Positions 34,596-44,278 of a stretch of DNA of 64,000 nucleotides are shown in pieces. Position numbers and translations under genes: made by a program. The stretch spans positions 1-64,000 of the forward strand of contig JAFVVI010000041.1 of assembly GCA_017502265.1 (NCBI GenBank), read 5' to 3'. How positions within the stretch are numbered: position 1 is the first letter of the stretch; each line of letters starts with the position of its first letter. Origin of the DNA: Oscillospiraceae bacterium. Lineage in GTDB: Bacteria > Bacillota > Clostridia > Oscillospirales > Oscillospiraceae. The notes under the pieces were generated by a model. It was not told where the DNA came from and did not search any database. It was given only the letters and a program-made list of their open reading frames with translations.

Positions 34596-35614
34596 CCATT
34601 CCCTACCGCACCCAACGGGTGCTGAAACGGATATTGCTGATCGGGCTGGCAGTACTGGCGGTGCTGGCTGCCATCTGGGCCTGCTGGCTTTTGTGGGTAC
34701 AGCGGTACATCGTCTACACCGCTGACGGCAAGGCCAAGCTGGATTTCAATCTGCCCCCCATTTCCACCGGCCAGCTGGCCGTCCCACCTGAGGGAGAGGA
34801 CATTCCCATCCGCTTTGACCAGAACGATGAGATGTTAGGCTCTGCCACGGAGCTGGCCCAGATGGAGGGCTACTATGTGGAGCTGACGGAGCTGCAGGAC
34901 ATTCCGGCGGTCAAGGATCAAATCACGAAACTGCCTGCCGGCACGCCGGTGATGGTGGATGTGAAAAACATCAAGGGCGCATTTTTCTACTCCTCCAGCG
35001 TGGGCGCCACCCGCAATACCCAGATCAACACCGAGCAGTTTGACGATCTCATCGCCACCATCAAGCGCTGCGGCCATTATGCCATCGCCAAGTTCCCCGC
35101 CCTGCGGGATTACAACTACGGCCTGAACAATGTACCCTCCGGTGTGCACCACTCCTCCGGCCAATATCTGTATATGGACGATGACGGCTGCTACTGGCTC
35201 CACCCCGGCAACGAGGGCACCCTGTCCTATCTGACCCAAATCATTATGGAGCTGAAGAATTTGGGCTTTGACGAGGTAGTGCTGGAGGATTTCTGCTTCC
35301 CGGAGACAACAAAAATCCTGGTCAACGGCGACAAGGCCGAGCTGCTGACCCGGGCAGCCAATGTGCTGCTGAGCGCCTGCGCCACCGACCGGTTTGCCGT
35401 ATCCTTTGTGCGTACCGCGCCCTTTACCATGCCCGAGGGCCGCAGCCGTCTGTATCTGGTCGGTATGGACGCAGCCCAGGCGGCAGCCGCCGCCCAGACC
35501 AGCGGCGTATCCGATACCGCGGTGAAACTGGTGTTCCTGACAGAGCTTCACGATACCCGTTTCAATGTCTACAGTGTCCTGCGCCCCATCTCCGGCGCGG
35601 ATGTGGGAGAATAA
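34592..35614 (+). CDS. Putative glycoside hydrolase-like protein (DUF4015 type), membrane-anchored
   Basis: 340 residues. One membrane helix near residues 14-38 anchors the protein with the body outside. The body shows the TIM-barrel pattern of DUF4015: PVMVDVKNIKGAFFY on the first strands, YAIAKFPALRDYN, and LGFDEVVLEDFCFPET, matching the GFDE-x-x-x-D-x-x-FP pattern with Glu in place of the aspartate. The function of the family is not established; a cell-wall or capsule glycan substrate is plausible. Translationally coupled to prmA. Confidence 0.72.
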   Translation: MTIPYRTQRVLKRILLIGLAVLAVLAAIWACWLLWVQRYIVYTADGKAKLDFNLPPISTGQLAVPPEGEDIPIRFDQNDEMLGSATELAQMEGYYVELTELQDIPAVKDQITKLPAGTPVMVDVKNIKGAFFYSSSVGATRNTQINTEQFDDLIATIKRCGHYAIAKFPALRDYNYGLNNVPSGVHHSSGQYLYMDDDGCYWLHPGNEGTLSYLTQIIMELKNLGFDEVVLEDFCFPETTKILVNGDKAELLTRAANVLLSACATDRFAVSFVRTAPFTMPEGRSRLYLVGMDAAQAAAAAQTSGVSDTAVKLVFLTELHDTRFNVYSVLRPISGADVGE

Positions 35615-35615
35615 A

Positions 35616-35645
35616 AGCCTCCCTTTACACAAGGGGGCCTTTTAC
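35616..35645 (+). terminator. Terminator after the DUF4015 gene
   Basis: GCCTCCCTT / AAGGGGGCC around TACAC, then TTTT. It resembles the hairpin at 8588-8617. Confidence 0.7.
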
Positions 35646-35659
35646 GAAAGGAGTTTCCT

Positions 35660-36307
35660 ATGTTTGAAGGCTTTTCCCCGGAGACGGTGGATTTCCTGTG
35701 GGGAATCCGCATGAACAACAACCGGGATTGGTTTCTGGAGCACAAGAAAGATTATGTAAACTACTTATACGAGCCTATGAAGGCATTGGGTCAGGACCTG
35801 TTTATCCCTTTTGCTGACCGGCCGGGTAACCTTCTGAAGGTCAGCCGCATCTACCGGGATGCCCGGATGCACCATGCTGTTCCCTATAAGGAGAGCCTGT
35901 GGGTCTGCATCCGCCGGGATGTGGAATGGTGGGCAGAAGCCCCCTGCCTGTTCTTTGAGATTTGCCCGGAGGGGGTCAGTTACGGCCTGATCTGGTGGAA
36001 GCCCAAGGTATCCGCTTTGGAAGCCTTCCGGCAGGCCATCGCCGCCCGTCCCCGGGAGTTTCTAAAACTGATCAAAGACACGGAAAAGGCCACCGGCGTT
36101 TCCCTCACCGCCCAAATGTACAAGCGGCCCAAAGTCGCGCCCTCTGCTAACCTTGCCCCCTACTTTGGCTGGAAAGGCAACATCGCCTGTGTGGTGGATG
36201 AACCGGTGGGCCCGGAGATGTTTGGCCCGGAGTTGGGTAAGCGCGCCGGGGAGTTTTTGGAAAAGCTCATTCCCCTGTATGCGTACCTTAACCGCTTCGG
36301 CGGCTAA
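35660..36307 (+). CDS. DUF2461 domain protein
   Basis: 215 residues. The family marks are NNNRDWFLEHKKDYVNYLYEP quoted in part as NNRDWFLEHKKDY, SRIYRDARMHHAVPYKESLW and the central aromatic LFFEICPEGVSYGLIWWKP region. DUF2461 proteins are widespread cytoplasmic proteins of unknown function. Ribosome-binding site GAAAGGAG directly after the terminator-like hairpin. No clear promoter was seen in the 40-base gap, so expression may come from read-through. Confidence 0.85.
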   Translation: MFEGFSPETVDFLWGIRMNNNRDWFLEHKKDYVNYLYEPMKALGQDLFIPFADRPGNLLKVSRIYRDARMHHAVPYKESLWVCIRRDVEWWAEAPCLFFEICPEGVSYGLIWWKPKVSALEAFRQAIAARPREFLKLIKDTEKATGVSLTAQMYKRPKVAPSANLAPYFGWKGNIACVVDEPVGPEMFGPELGKRAGEFLEKLIPLYAYLNRFGG

Positions 36308-36325
36308 CAATATTTTCAAACCCTG

Positions 36326-36353
36326 TTGATTTTTGCGATTTTTGCAGTATAAT
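36326..36353 (+). promoter_or_regulatory. Predicted promoter of metV-metF
   Basis: TTGATT, 16 bp, TATAAT, about 80 bases before metV. Confidence 0.7.
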
Positions 36354-36434
36354 GTAAGTTGATATGCGGCGGTTTGCCACCGCACAGACAAATTCTTTTA
36401 TCAACCCCGTGGGAAACTGAAGGAGAAATTGTAA

Positions 36435-37085
36435 ATGATTATTACACAGAAAAAACCCATCGAAGAGGTTATGGCTCTTGTTGGCGACGCAAAGACCGTT
36501 GCCATCGTAGGCTGTAACAGCTGCGCTACCGCTTGCCAGACCGGCGGCGAAGCACAGATCAAAGAGCTGGCTGCCATTCTGGAACAGGCCGGCAAGAAGG
36601 TCGTAGCTACCACCATTGCTGACTACTGCTGCATGAACCTGGGTGTCAAGGCAAAGATGAAGCCCATCAATGCCGCAAACCCCGACTGCGTCATCTGCAT
36701 GTCCTGCGGTGACGGTGTGCAGTGTGTGGCTAAGAACGCCCCCACCATTCCCGTCTATCCCTCCAACAACACCATGTACTTAGGCGAAGCCGTCAAGTTC
36801 GGCGTTTGGGAAGAATCCTGCCGCTTCTGCGGTGACTGCGTGCTGGGTCAGACCGGCGCTGTATGTCCCATCACCCAGTGCGCCAAGAGCCTGGTCAACG
36901 GCCCCTGCGGCGGCCAGAAAAACGGCAAGTGCGAGGTCAATCCTGAGAACCCCTGCGCTTGGATCAAGATTTATGAGCGTCTGGAGGCTACCGGCCAGCT
37001 GGATAAGCTGGGCGCTCGCCGTAAGGACAAGGGTTACGGCGACTTTGCCTATCCCAGAACTATCAGCTTGAGGGGGAAGAAATAA
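36435..37085 (+). CDS. metV: MetV-type methylenetetrahydrofolate reductase C-terminal domain protein
   Basis: 216 residues, Cys-rich. Clusters: CNSCATACQ near residue 29, DYCCMNLG, VICMSCGDGVQC, then CRFCGDC and CPITQCAKSLVNGPCGG near residues 130-160, which are marks of the MTHFR C-terminal domain. These cysteines probably hold Fe-S clusters and/or zinc. In acetogens MetV forms a complex with MetF, which follows here with a one-base overlap (TAATG). Codon bias suggests high expression. The rest of the Wood-Ljungdahl pathway is not in the window. Confidence 0.85.
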   Translation: MIITQKKPIEEVMALVGDAKTVAIVGCNSCATACQTGGEAQIKELAAILEQAGKKVVATTIADYCCMNLGVKAKMKPINAANPDCVICMSCGDGVQCVAKNAPTIPVYPSNNTMYLGEAVKFGVWEESCRFCGDCVLGQTGAVCPITQCAKSLVNGPCGGQKNGKCEVNPENPCAWIKIYERLEATGQLDKLGARRKDKGYGDFAYPRTISLRGKK

Positions 37086-38050
37086 TGAGCCTGTTAAAAG
37101 ACGCACTGGAAGCCGGTAAGTTTGGTATTACCGCAGAAATGGCCCCTCCTAAGGGTTGTGATTTCACCGAGCAGATGGAAGCTGCCGAGCTGCTCAAGGG
37201 CAAAGTTCACGGTGTGAACGTCACCGATATGCAGTCTGCCAGCCTGAAGGCCACCGGCCTGGGTCTGTGCATTAAGCTGAAGCAGGCCGGCGTAGAGCCC
37301 ATCCTGCAGATGACCGGCCGTGACCGTAACCGTATGGCGCTGATGGGCGACGCCCTGTCTGCCGCTGCCTTTGGCATCGACACCATGCTGGCCCTCACCG
37401 GCGACCACCCTGTTGTAGGCGACTGCCGCGACAGCAAGCCTGTTTACGATCTGGACTCCGTGGGCATCCTGCAGATGCTGACCGATATGGAAAACAGCGG
37501 CCGTGACTGCGGCGGCAATCCTCTGGCCGGCAACACTGTGGACAAGGAGACCGGCGAAATCACCGATAAGTCCGCTACCCCCACTTTCTACAAGGGCGCT
37601 TCCGTCACTCCCGTTTACGAGCCTTTGTTCCTGCAGATCAACAAGCTGCGCCAGAAGGTGGAAGCCGGCGCAAAGTACATCCAGACCCAGGGTATCTTCG
37701 ACATCGAGACCTATAAGCGTTTCCTGGATGCCGTAGACAAGGCCGGTATCAAGACTCACATCATGGCCGGTATCATCCCCCTGAAGGCTGCCGGTATGGC
37801 TAAGTATATGAACGAGAATGTTCCCGGTATCGATGTGCCTCAGCACATGATCGACCGCCTGGCCGCTGCTGCCGCAGAAGGCAAGGAAAAGGGCGTCAAG
37901 GGCCTGCCCGCCAAGCTGGGCATTGAGATGGCCGCTGAGATGATCGCCGAGATCAAGGCCCAGGGCCTGGGCGACGGTGTGCATATTATGGCCATCGGCG
38001 CTGAGAAGAATGTTCCTATCATTCTGGAAAAGGCTGGCCTGTCCATCTAA
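37085..38050 (+). CDS. metF: Methylenetetrahydrofolate reductase
   Basis: 321 residues, TIM-barrel flavoprotein. TAEMAPPKGCDF at the N-terminus carries the catalytic Glu position; LQMTGRDRNRMALMGD, LALTGDHPVVGDC, IQTQGIFDIETYKRF and IMAGIIPLKAAGMAKYM are family segments. It reduces methylene- to methyl-tetrahydrofolate. Coupling to metV suggests that electrons come through MetV rather than directly from NADH, as known in acetogens. A strong terminator follows. Confidence 0.93.
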   Translation: MSLLKDALEAGKFGITAEMAPPKGCDFTEQMEAAELLKGKVHGVNVTDMQSASLKATGLGLCIKLKQAGVEPILQMTGRDRNRMALMGDALSAAAFGIDTMLALTGDHPVVGDCRDSKPVYDLDSVGILQMLTDMENSGRDCGGNPLAGNTVDKETGEITDKSATPTFYKGASVTPVYEPLFLQINKLRQKVEAGAKYIQTQGIFDIETYKRFLDAVDKAGIKTHIMAGIIPLKAAGMAKYMNENVPGIDVPQHMIDRLAAAAAEGKEKGVKGLPAKLGIEMAAEMIAEIKAQGLGDGVHIMAIGAEKNVPIILEKAGLSI

Positions 38051-38057
38051 AGTACAT

Positions 38058-38087
38058 AAAAACCGCTACATTTGTAGCGGTTTTTTC
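38058..38087 (+). terminator. Intrinsic terminator of metV-metF
   Basis: AAAACCGCTAC / GTAGCGGTTTT, loop ATTT, then TTTTTTC. Confidence 0.92.
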
Positions 38088-38101
38088 TTACTCCAAACTT
38101 A

Positions 38102-38193
38102 GGTCATTCCGAGCCAGTTCTCAAACTGGCGTGGGAATCCCCCGGATTGTTTAGGGGATTGCCACACCAGCCTGCGGGCTGGTTCGCAATGAC
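38102..38193. repeat. Inverted GTCATTsCGA element, full copy
   Basis: The ends GTCATTCCGAGCCAG and CTGGTTCGCAATGAC are imperfect inverted repeats. Each half has an internal hairpin (CCAGTT/AACTGG and CCAGCC/GGCTGG) and a GTGGGAATC/GATTGCCAC arm. A second full copy is at 52441-52531, a half at 43222-43267. Confidence 0.85.
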
Positions 38194-38276
38194 CGTATTC
38201 TTTTGTTCACAGTTTGGTCGCAAAATGTTTTTAATTTGGTTATTCCCTGTTCAAAAAGCGCCGGTATTATCAATTA

Positions 38277-38322
38277 CGAAAGATGTCCGACAGCCACCGG
38301 ACAGTCTTTCGGGATTTTTTCT
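38277..38322 (+). terminator. Strong hairpin with T run, no gene in front
   Basis: CGAAAGA-t-GTCCG pairs with CGGAC-ag-TCTTTCG around an 8-base loop, followed by GGGATTTTTT. The preceding ~85 bases after the repeat hold no gene, so it may end an unrecognised short RNA or be a second stop for metF. Confidence 0.45.
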
Positions 38323-38352
38323 ACCTCTCTTCTTTTTTTGATCCTTTTTGCG

Positions 38353-38388
38353 AAAAAGCCGCTGCCTTCCGGCAGCGGCTTTTTTATG
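38353..38388. terminator. Terminator of the chromate transporter genes, bidirectional
   Basis: AAAAAGCCGCTGCC / GGCAGCGGCTTTTT, loop TTCC, with T runs on both strands; it lies 5 bases beyond the end of the second chr gene. Confidence 0.92.
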
Positions 38389-38392
38389 CAAT

Positions 38393-38965
38393 TCACCACA
38401 GTCCTGCATAGCCGATGGCGATACCGGCCACAGCGGAAATGAGAATGATAATAATGGGGTGGACTTTTTTCAGCGCCAGCACCAGCATCACAGCAAAGAT
38501 CGCTGCGGACAGGTAAAAGCCGACGGTTTTCAAGGCCTCAAAACTGAAACCTGCCGGGAAGAATACCCCCACTGCCACCGACACGATCGCGCCGGCGATA
38601 AGACCCACCACCGCAGGCTTCAGGCCGGTCATACAGCCCTTGACAACGGAGGATTCCTTGAATTTATCGTAGCACCTGGCAACGATGAGAATAATCACAA
38701 AGCTGGGCAGCACCACGCCCAAGGTGGCGCAGAACGCCCCGAACAGGCCGCCCATCTCCGCGCCGATGTATGTGGCCATATTCACTGCAAAGGGGCCGGG
38801 GGTGGATTCGCTGACGGCGATAAAATTGGTGATGGTCTCCGTGGGGATCGCATCGCCCCAGCGCAGGGCCACCTGCTCCTGCATCAGCGGCAGCATGGCG
38901 TAGCCGCCGCCGAAGGTAAACGCGCCGATCATCAGAAAGGTCAAAAACAGCTCTAAGTAGATCAT
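38393..38965 (-). CDS. Chromate transporter-type protein, single CHR domain (second gene)
   Basis: 190 residues, one CHR domain with about five to six membrane segments. GAFTFGGGYAMLPLMQEQ near the N-terminus and ESTPGPFAVNMATYIG are the family marks. Full-length ChrA proteins have two such domains; here each is a separate gene, and this one overlaps the first by four bases (ATGA). Such pairs are thought to work as heterodimers. Chromate export is the family name, not a proven substrate in this organism. Confidence 0.9.
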   Translation of the reverse strand: MIYLELFLTFLMIGAFTFGGGYAMLPLMQEQVALRWGDAIPTETITNFIAVSESTPGPFAVNMATYIGAEMGGLFGAFCATLGVVLPSFVIILIVARCYDKFKESSVVKGCMTGLKPAVVGLIAGAIVSVAVGVFFPAGFSFEALKTVGFYLSAAIFAVMLVLALKKVHPIIIILISAVAGIAIGYAGLW

Positions 38966-39531
38966 TTCTGCACCTTCCTTTCCATCAGCTTAGCAGTCAC
39001 CAGGCCGAAGACCGCGCAGCCGATAATCACCGGCAGGACGGACACATCCAGAACAGCGGTCAGCAGAAATGCGCCCGCCATCACGGTATAAGACGCCCAA
39101 TTTTTCTTATTCTTCTTGTACATACCCCAAAGGGCCTTGCACAGCAGGGCCAGCACACCGGCCCGGATGCCCTGGAAGGCATACTGCACGGCTTTGAGCT
39201 CCTGGAACTGCCGCAGCACAAAAGAGATCGCGTAAATGAGAATAAAGCTGGGCAGCACCACGCCCAAGGTGGCCGCCGCCGAGCCCAGCACACCGCAGGT
39301 ACGGTAACCTACGAAGGTAGCGGAGTTGATGGCGATGGGGCCGGGGGTGGATTCGGCAATGGCGATGATCTCCAAAATATCGTCATCGGTGACCCAGCCG
39401 TTCTTTTCCACGGCTTCCTTCTGGATCAGCGGGATCATGGCGTAACCGCCGCCGAAGGTGAACGCGCCGATCTTAAAGAATGTAGCAAAGACCTTCCACA
39501 GGTCTTTATATCGGTTTTTCAATATTTCCAT
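38962..39531 (-). CDS. Chromate transporter-type protein, single CHR domain (first gene)
   Basis: 189 residues. GAFTFGGGYAMIPLIQKE and ESTPGPIAINSATFVGYR mirror the marks of its partner gene. About five to six membrane segments and a Lys-rich C-terminus. The AGAAAGGA site lies directly against the ATG at 39531, too close for good use; the TTG at 39522 would have better spacing. First gene of the two-gene unit, divergent from tcdA. Confidence 0.9.
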   Translation of the reverse strand: MEILKNRYKDLWKVFATFFKIGAFTFGGGYAMIPLIQKEAVEKNGWVTDDDILEIIAIAESTPGPIAINSATFVGYRTCGVLGSAAATLGVVLPSFILIYAISFVLRQFQELKAVQYAFQGIRAGVLALLCKALWGMYKKNKKNWASYTVMAGAFLLTAVLDVSVLPVIIGCAVFGLVTAKLMERKVQK

Positions 39532-39554
39532 TCCTTTCTGAACATACTGCTAAT

Positions 39555-39583
39555 ACAATACTCCAATCCTGCGGATTTTGCAA
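39555..39583 (-). promoter_or_regulatory. Predicted promoter of the chr gene pair
   Basis: Minus strand TTGCAA, 17 bp, TATTGT, back to back with the tcdA promoter eight bases away. Confidence 0.55.
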
Positions 39584-39590
39584 CCACCGT

Positions 39591-39619
39591 TTGACACATT
39601 TTCTAAAGAATGGTATGAT
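39591..39619 (+). promoter_or_regulatory. Predicted promoter of tcdA
   Basis: TTGACA, 17 bp, TATGAT, 35 bases before the start. Confidence 0.8.
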
Positions 39620-39654
39620 AACAAAAATAATTGTCAACTCCCTGGAGGTTCTCT

Positions 39655-40377
39655 ATGGATCCCTATTCCCGTACCCGGTTCTTGCTGGGCGACGATGCCA
39701 TGCAAAAACTGAAAAATGCCCATGTGGCCGTTTTCGGCCTTGGGGGCGTAGGTGGCTATGTAGTCGAAGCGCTGGCCCGGTCCGGCATCGGCGCGCTGAC
39801 CCTTGTGGACCACGACACCATTTCCCTTACCAATAGCAACCGGCAGATCTTAGCCACCCGAGACACGGTGGGTATGGACAAGGCAGAAGCCGCCGCCCGG
39901 CGTGTGACGGCTATCAATCCGGACATTCAGGTATTCCCCCGGAAGACCTTTTACCTGCCGGAGACGGCGGCGCAGTTTGATTTCACCCAATACGACTATG
40001 TGGTGGATGCCATCGACACCGTCACCGGAAAGCTGATGCTGGTGCAGGCGGCCCAGGCGGCCGGCACGCCCATCATCAGCTCTATGGGCACCGGCAACAA
40101 GCTGGATCCCACCGCCTTCCGGGTGGGAGATATTTCGGAGACCTCCGTGTGCCCGCTGGCCCGGATCATTCGTAAAGAGTGCAAAAAGCGGGGCATCCGG
40201 AAATTAAAGGTAGTCTGGTCCACAGAAGACCCCATTGCCTGCACCCTTTCTGCCGATGATCCGGCATGGGCGGAACTGCCTGAGGGCCGCAACGCCCTGC
40301 CCGGCTCGGTGTGCTTTGTGCCGGCAACGGCCGGTATGATCTTAGCCGGAGAAGTTATCAAAGATATCATCAAATAA
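39655..40377 (+). CDS. tcdA: tRNA threonylcarbamoyladenosine dehydratase
   Basis: 240 residues from the ATG at 39655 after CTGGAGG. E1-like Rossmann domain: FGLGGVGGYVVEALARSG near residue 30, the ATP-binding NSNRQILA, DAIDTVTGK, and SSMGTGNKLDPTAFRVGDI; this order fits TcdA/CsdL rather than ThiF or MoeB. It makes the cyclic form ct6A of tRNA position 37. With mtaB in the same window, the organism appears to have both t6A derivatives. Confidence 0.92.
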   Translation: MDPYSRTRFLLGDDAMQKLKNAHVAVFGLGGVGGYVVEALARSGIGALTLVDHDTISLTNSNRQILATRDTVGMDKAEAAARRVTAINPDIQVFPRKTFYLPETAAQFDFTQYDYVVDAIDTVTGKLMLVQAAQAAGTPIISSMGTGNKLDPTAFRVGDISETSVCPLARIIRKECKKRGIRKLKVVWSTEDPIACTLSADDPAWAELPEGRNALPGSVCFVPATAGMILAGEVIKDIIK

Positions 40378-40404
40378 CGGGTGGTGCAAACCACTCGTTA
40401 TTTT
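40367..40404 (+). terminator. Intrinsic terminator after tcdA
   Basis: AAATAACGGGTGGT / ACCACTCGTTATTT with one G-U pair, loop GCAA, then T run. It begins inside the last tcdA codons. Confidence 0.87.
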
Positions 40405-40483
40405 TTGCGTGTTCACATTTTAGACTATTATTTTATGAAGAGTTATGTTATAATGATTAAAATTATGCCCAAAGGAGACCGCT

Positions 40484-43216
<2,733 letters not shown>

Positions 43217-43221
43217 TTTCA

Positions 43222-43267
43222 AGGTCATTGCGAGCCGGTGCCCGCACCGGCGTGGCAATCTCCTGCC
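43222..43267 (+). repeat. Half of a GTCATTsCGA element
   Basis: GTCATTGCGAGCCGGTG / GCACCGGC hairpin, then GTGGCAATCTCC. It matches the left half of the elements at 38102 and 52441. The right half is missing; another repeat family begins about ten bases on. Confidence 0.75.
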
Positions 43268-43277
43268 CAAATGTGGG

Positions 43278-43382
43278 TCGCCTGCCGACAGCGGTACTTT
43301 CTTATGCCGATAAGAAAGTACCCAAAGAACCGGCTCAAGGGGCGCTACGAGCCAATCGCGCCCCCTTGAGAATCCCCCGCCG
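43278..43382 (+). repeat. Hairpin repeat, TACTTTCTTAT family
   Basis: Reverse-oriented near-copy of 3193-3297: GTACTTTCTTAT / ATAAGAAAGTAC, CCCAAAGAACCGGC linker, CAAGGGGCGC...GCGCCCCCTTG second hairpin, then AATCCCCCGCCGC. It lies 40 kb from the other copy, next to an unrelated gene. Confidence 0.85.
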
Positions 43383-43474
43383 CGTGATTGTTTCTGCGTA
43401 TTGTGCTGACGGGTTTTGTGAGCAGCACCAAGATTGGCTTCTACCGAGCTATCATTTATGATTGGAAGGGCACT

Positions 43475-44266
43475 ATGTCAATCGCTACGATTCATCACAA
43501 TTCATTGGAATATCTCGCTGCGGAAAACATCGCCGTTCCTCACGGGTTTACCACCCGTTTTGGCGGCCTGAGCGAGGGGTATCTGGACAGTCTGAACATC
43601 GGTATGCACCGGGGTGACAGCCCCGAAAATGTGGCGGAAAATTACCGGCGGTTGGCCGATGCCATGGGCTTTTCCCCGGAAAAGCTGGTGCTGGCCAATC
43701 AGACCCACTCAGACATTGTCCGTGTGGTCACGGAAAAAGACTGCCTTGGCAGCCTGTCTCACCGGGATTACCCCGAATGCGATGCTTTGGTGACCAACAC
43801 AGCCGGGTTGGCTCTGGTGGTATTCACCGCCGACTGCACACCAATTCTATTTTACGACCCCATCACCGGGGCGGTGGGCGCGGCCCACGCCGGCTGGCGG
43901 GGTACGGCCAACGGCATCGCTGCCAAAACCGTGGATGCCATGGTCACCGCCTTTGGCTGCCGCCGGGAGCATATCCGGGCTGCCATCGGCCCTAATATCG
44001 GCCCTTGCTGCTTTGAGACCGATGGAGATGTGCCGGCAGCCATGCTGGACGCATTTGGCCAGGAAGCGGACGGCTATATCCGCCAAAAGGGCGAAAAATA
44101 CTTTGTAGACCTGAAGGGTCTGAACGCTCTGTGGCTTCGCCGCAGTGGCGTAACCGATATTGCAATTGCGGCAGGATGCACCTGCTGCGCGCCCCACAGA
44201 TTCTGGTCCCATCGGGCCACCAAGGGTGTGCGCGGCTCACAGGGCGCTATCATTCTATGTCAGTAA
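43475..44266 (+). CDS. pgeF: YlmD/YfiH-type multicopper purine nucleoside phosphorylase-like protein
   Basis: 263 residues from the ATG at 43475 after GGAAGGG. Family marks: HGFTTRFGGLSEG, NQTHSDIV with the metal His, TADCTPILFYDP with the metal Cys, AHAGWRGTANGI with the second His. Once called polyphenol oxidase, the family includes enzymes that phosphorolyse or deaminate purine nucleosides and the peptidoglycan-editing factor PgeF of E. coli; which activity holds here is open. The lipoprotein gene follows after 12 bases. Confidence 0.85.
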   Translation: MSIATIHHNSLEYLAAENIAVPHGFTTRFGGLSEGYLDSLNIGMHRGDSPENVAENYRRLADAMGFSPEKLVLANQTHSDIVRVVTEKDCLGSLSHRDYPECDALVTNTAGLALVVFTADCTPILFYDPITGAVGAAHAGWRGTANGIAAKTVDAMVTAFGCRREHIRAAIGPNIGPCCFETDGDVPAAMLDAFGQEADGYIRQKGEKYFVDLKGLNALWLRRSGVTDIAIAAGCTCCAPHRFWSHRATKGVRGSQGAIILCQ

Positions 44267-44278
44267 GGAGGGGAATAT

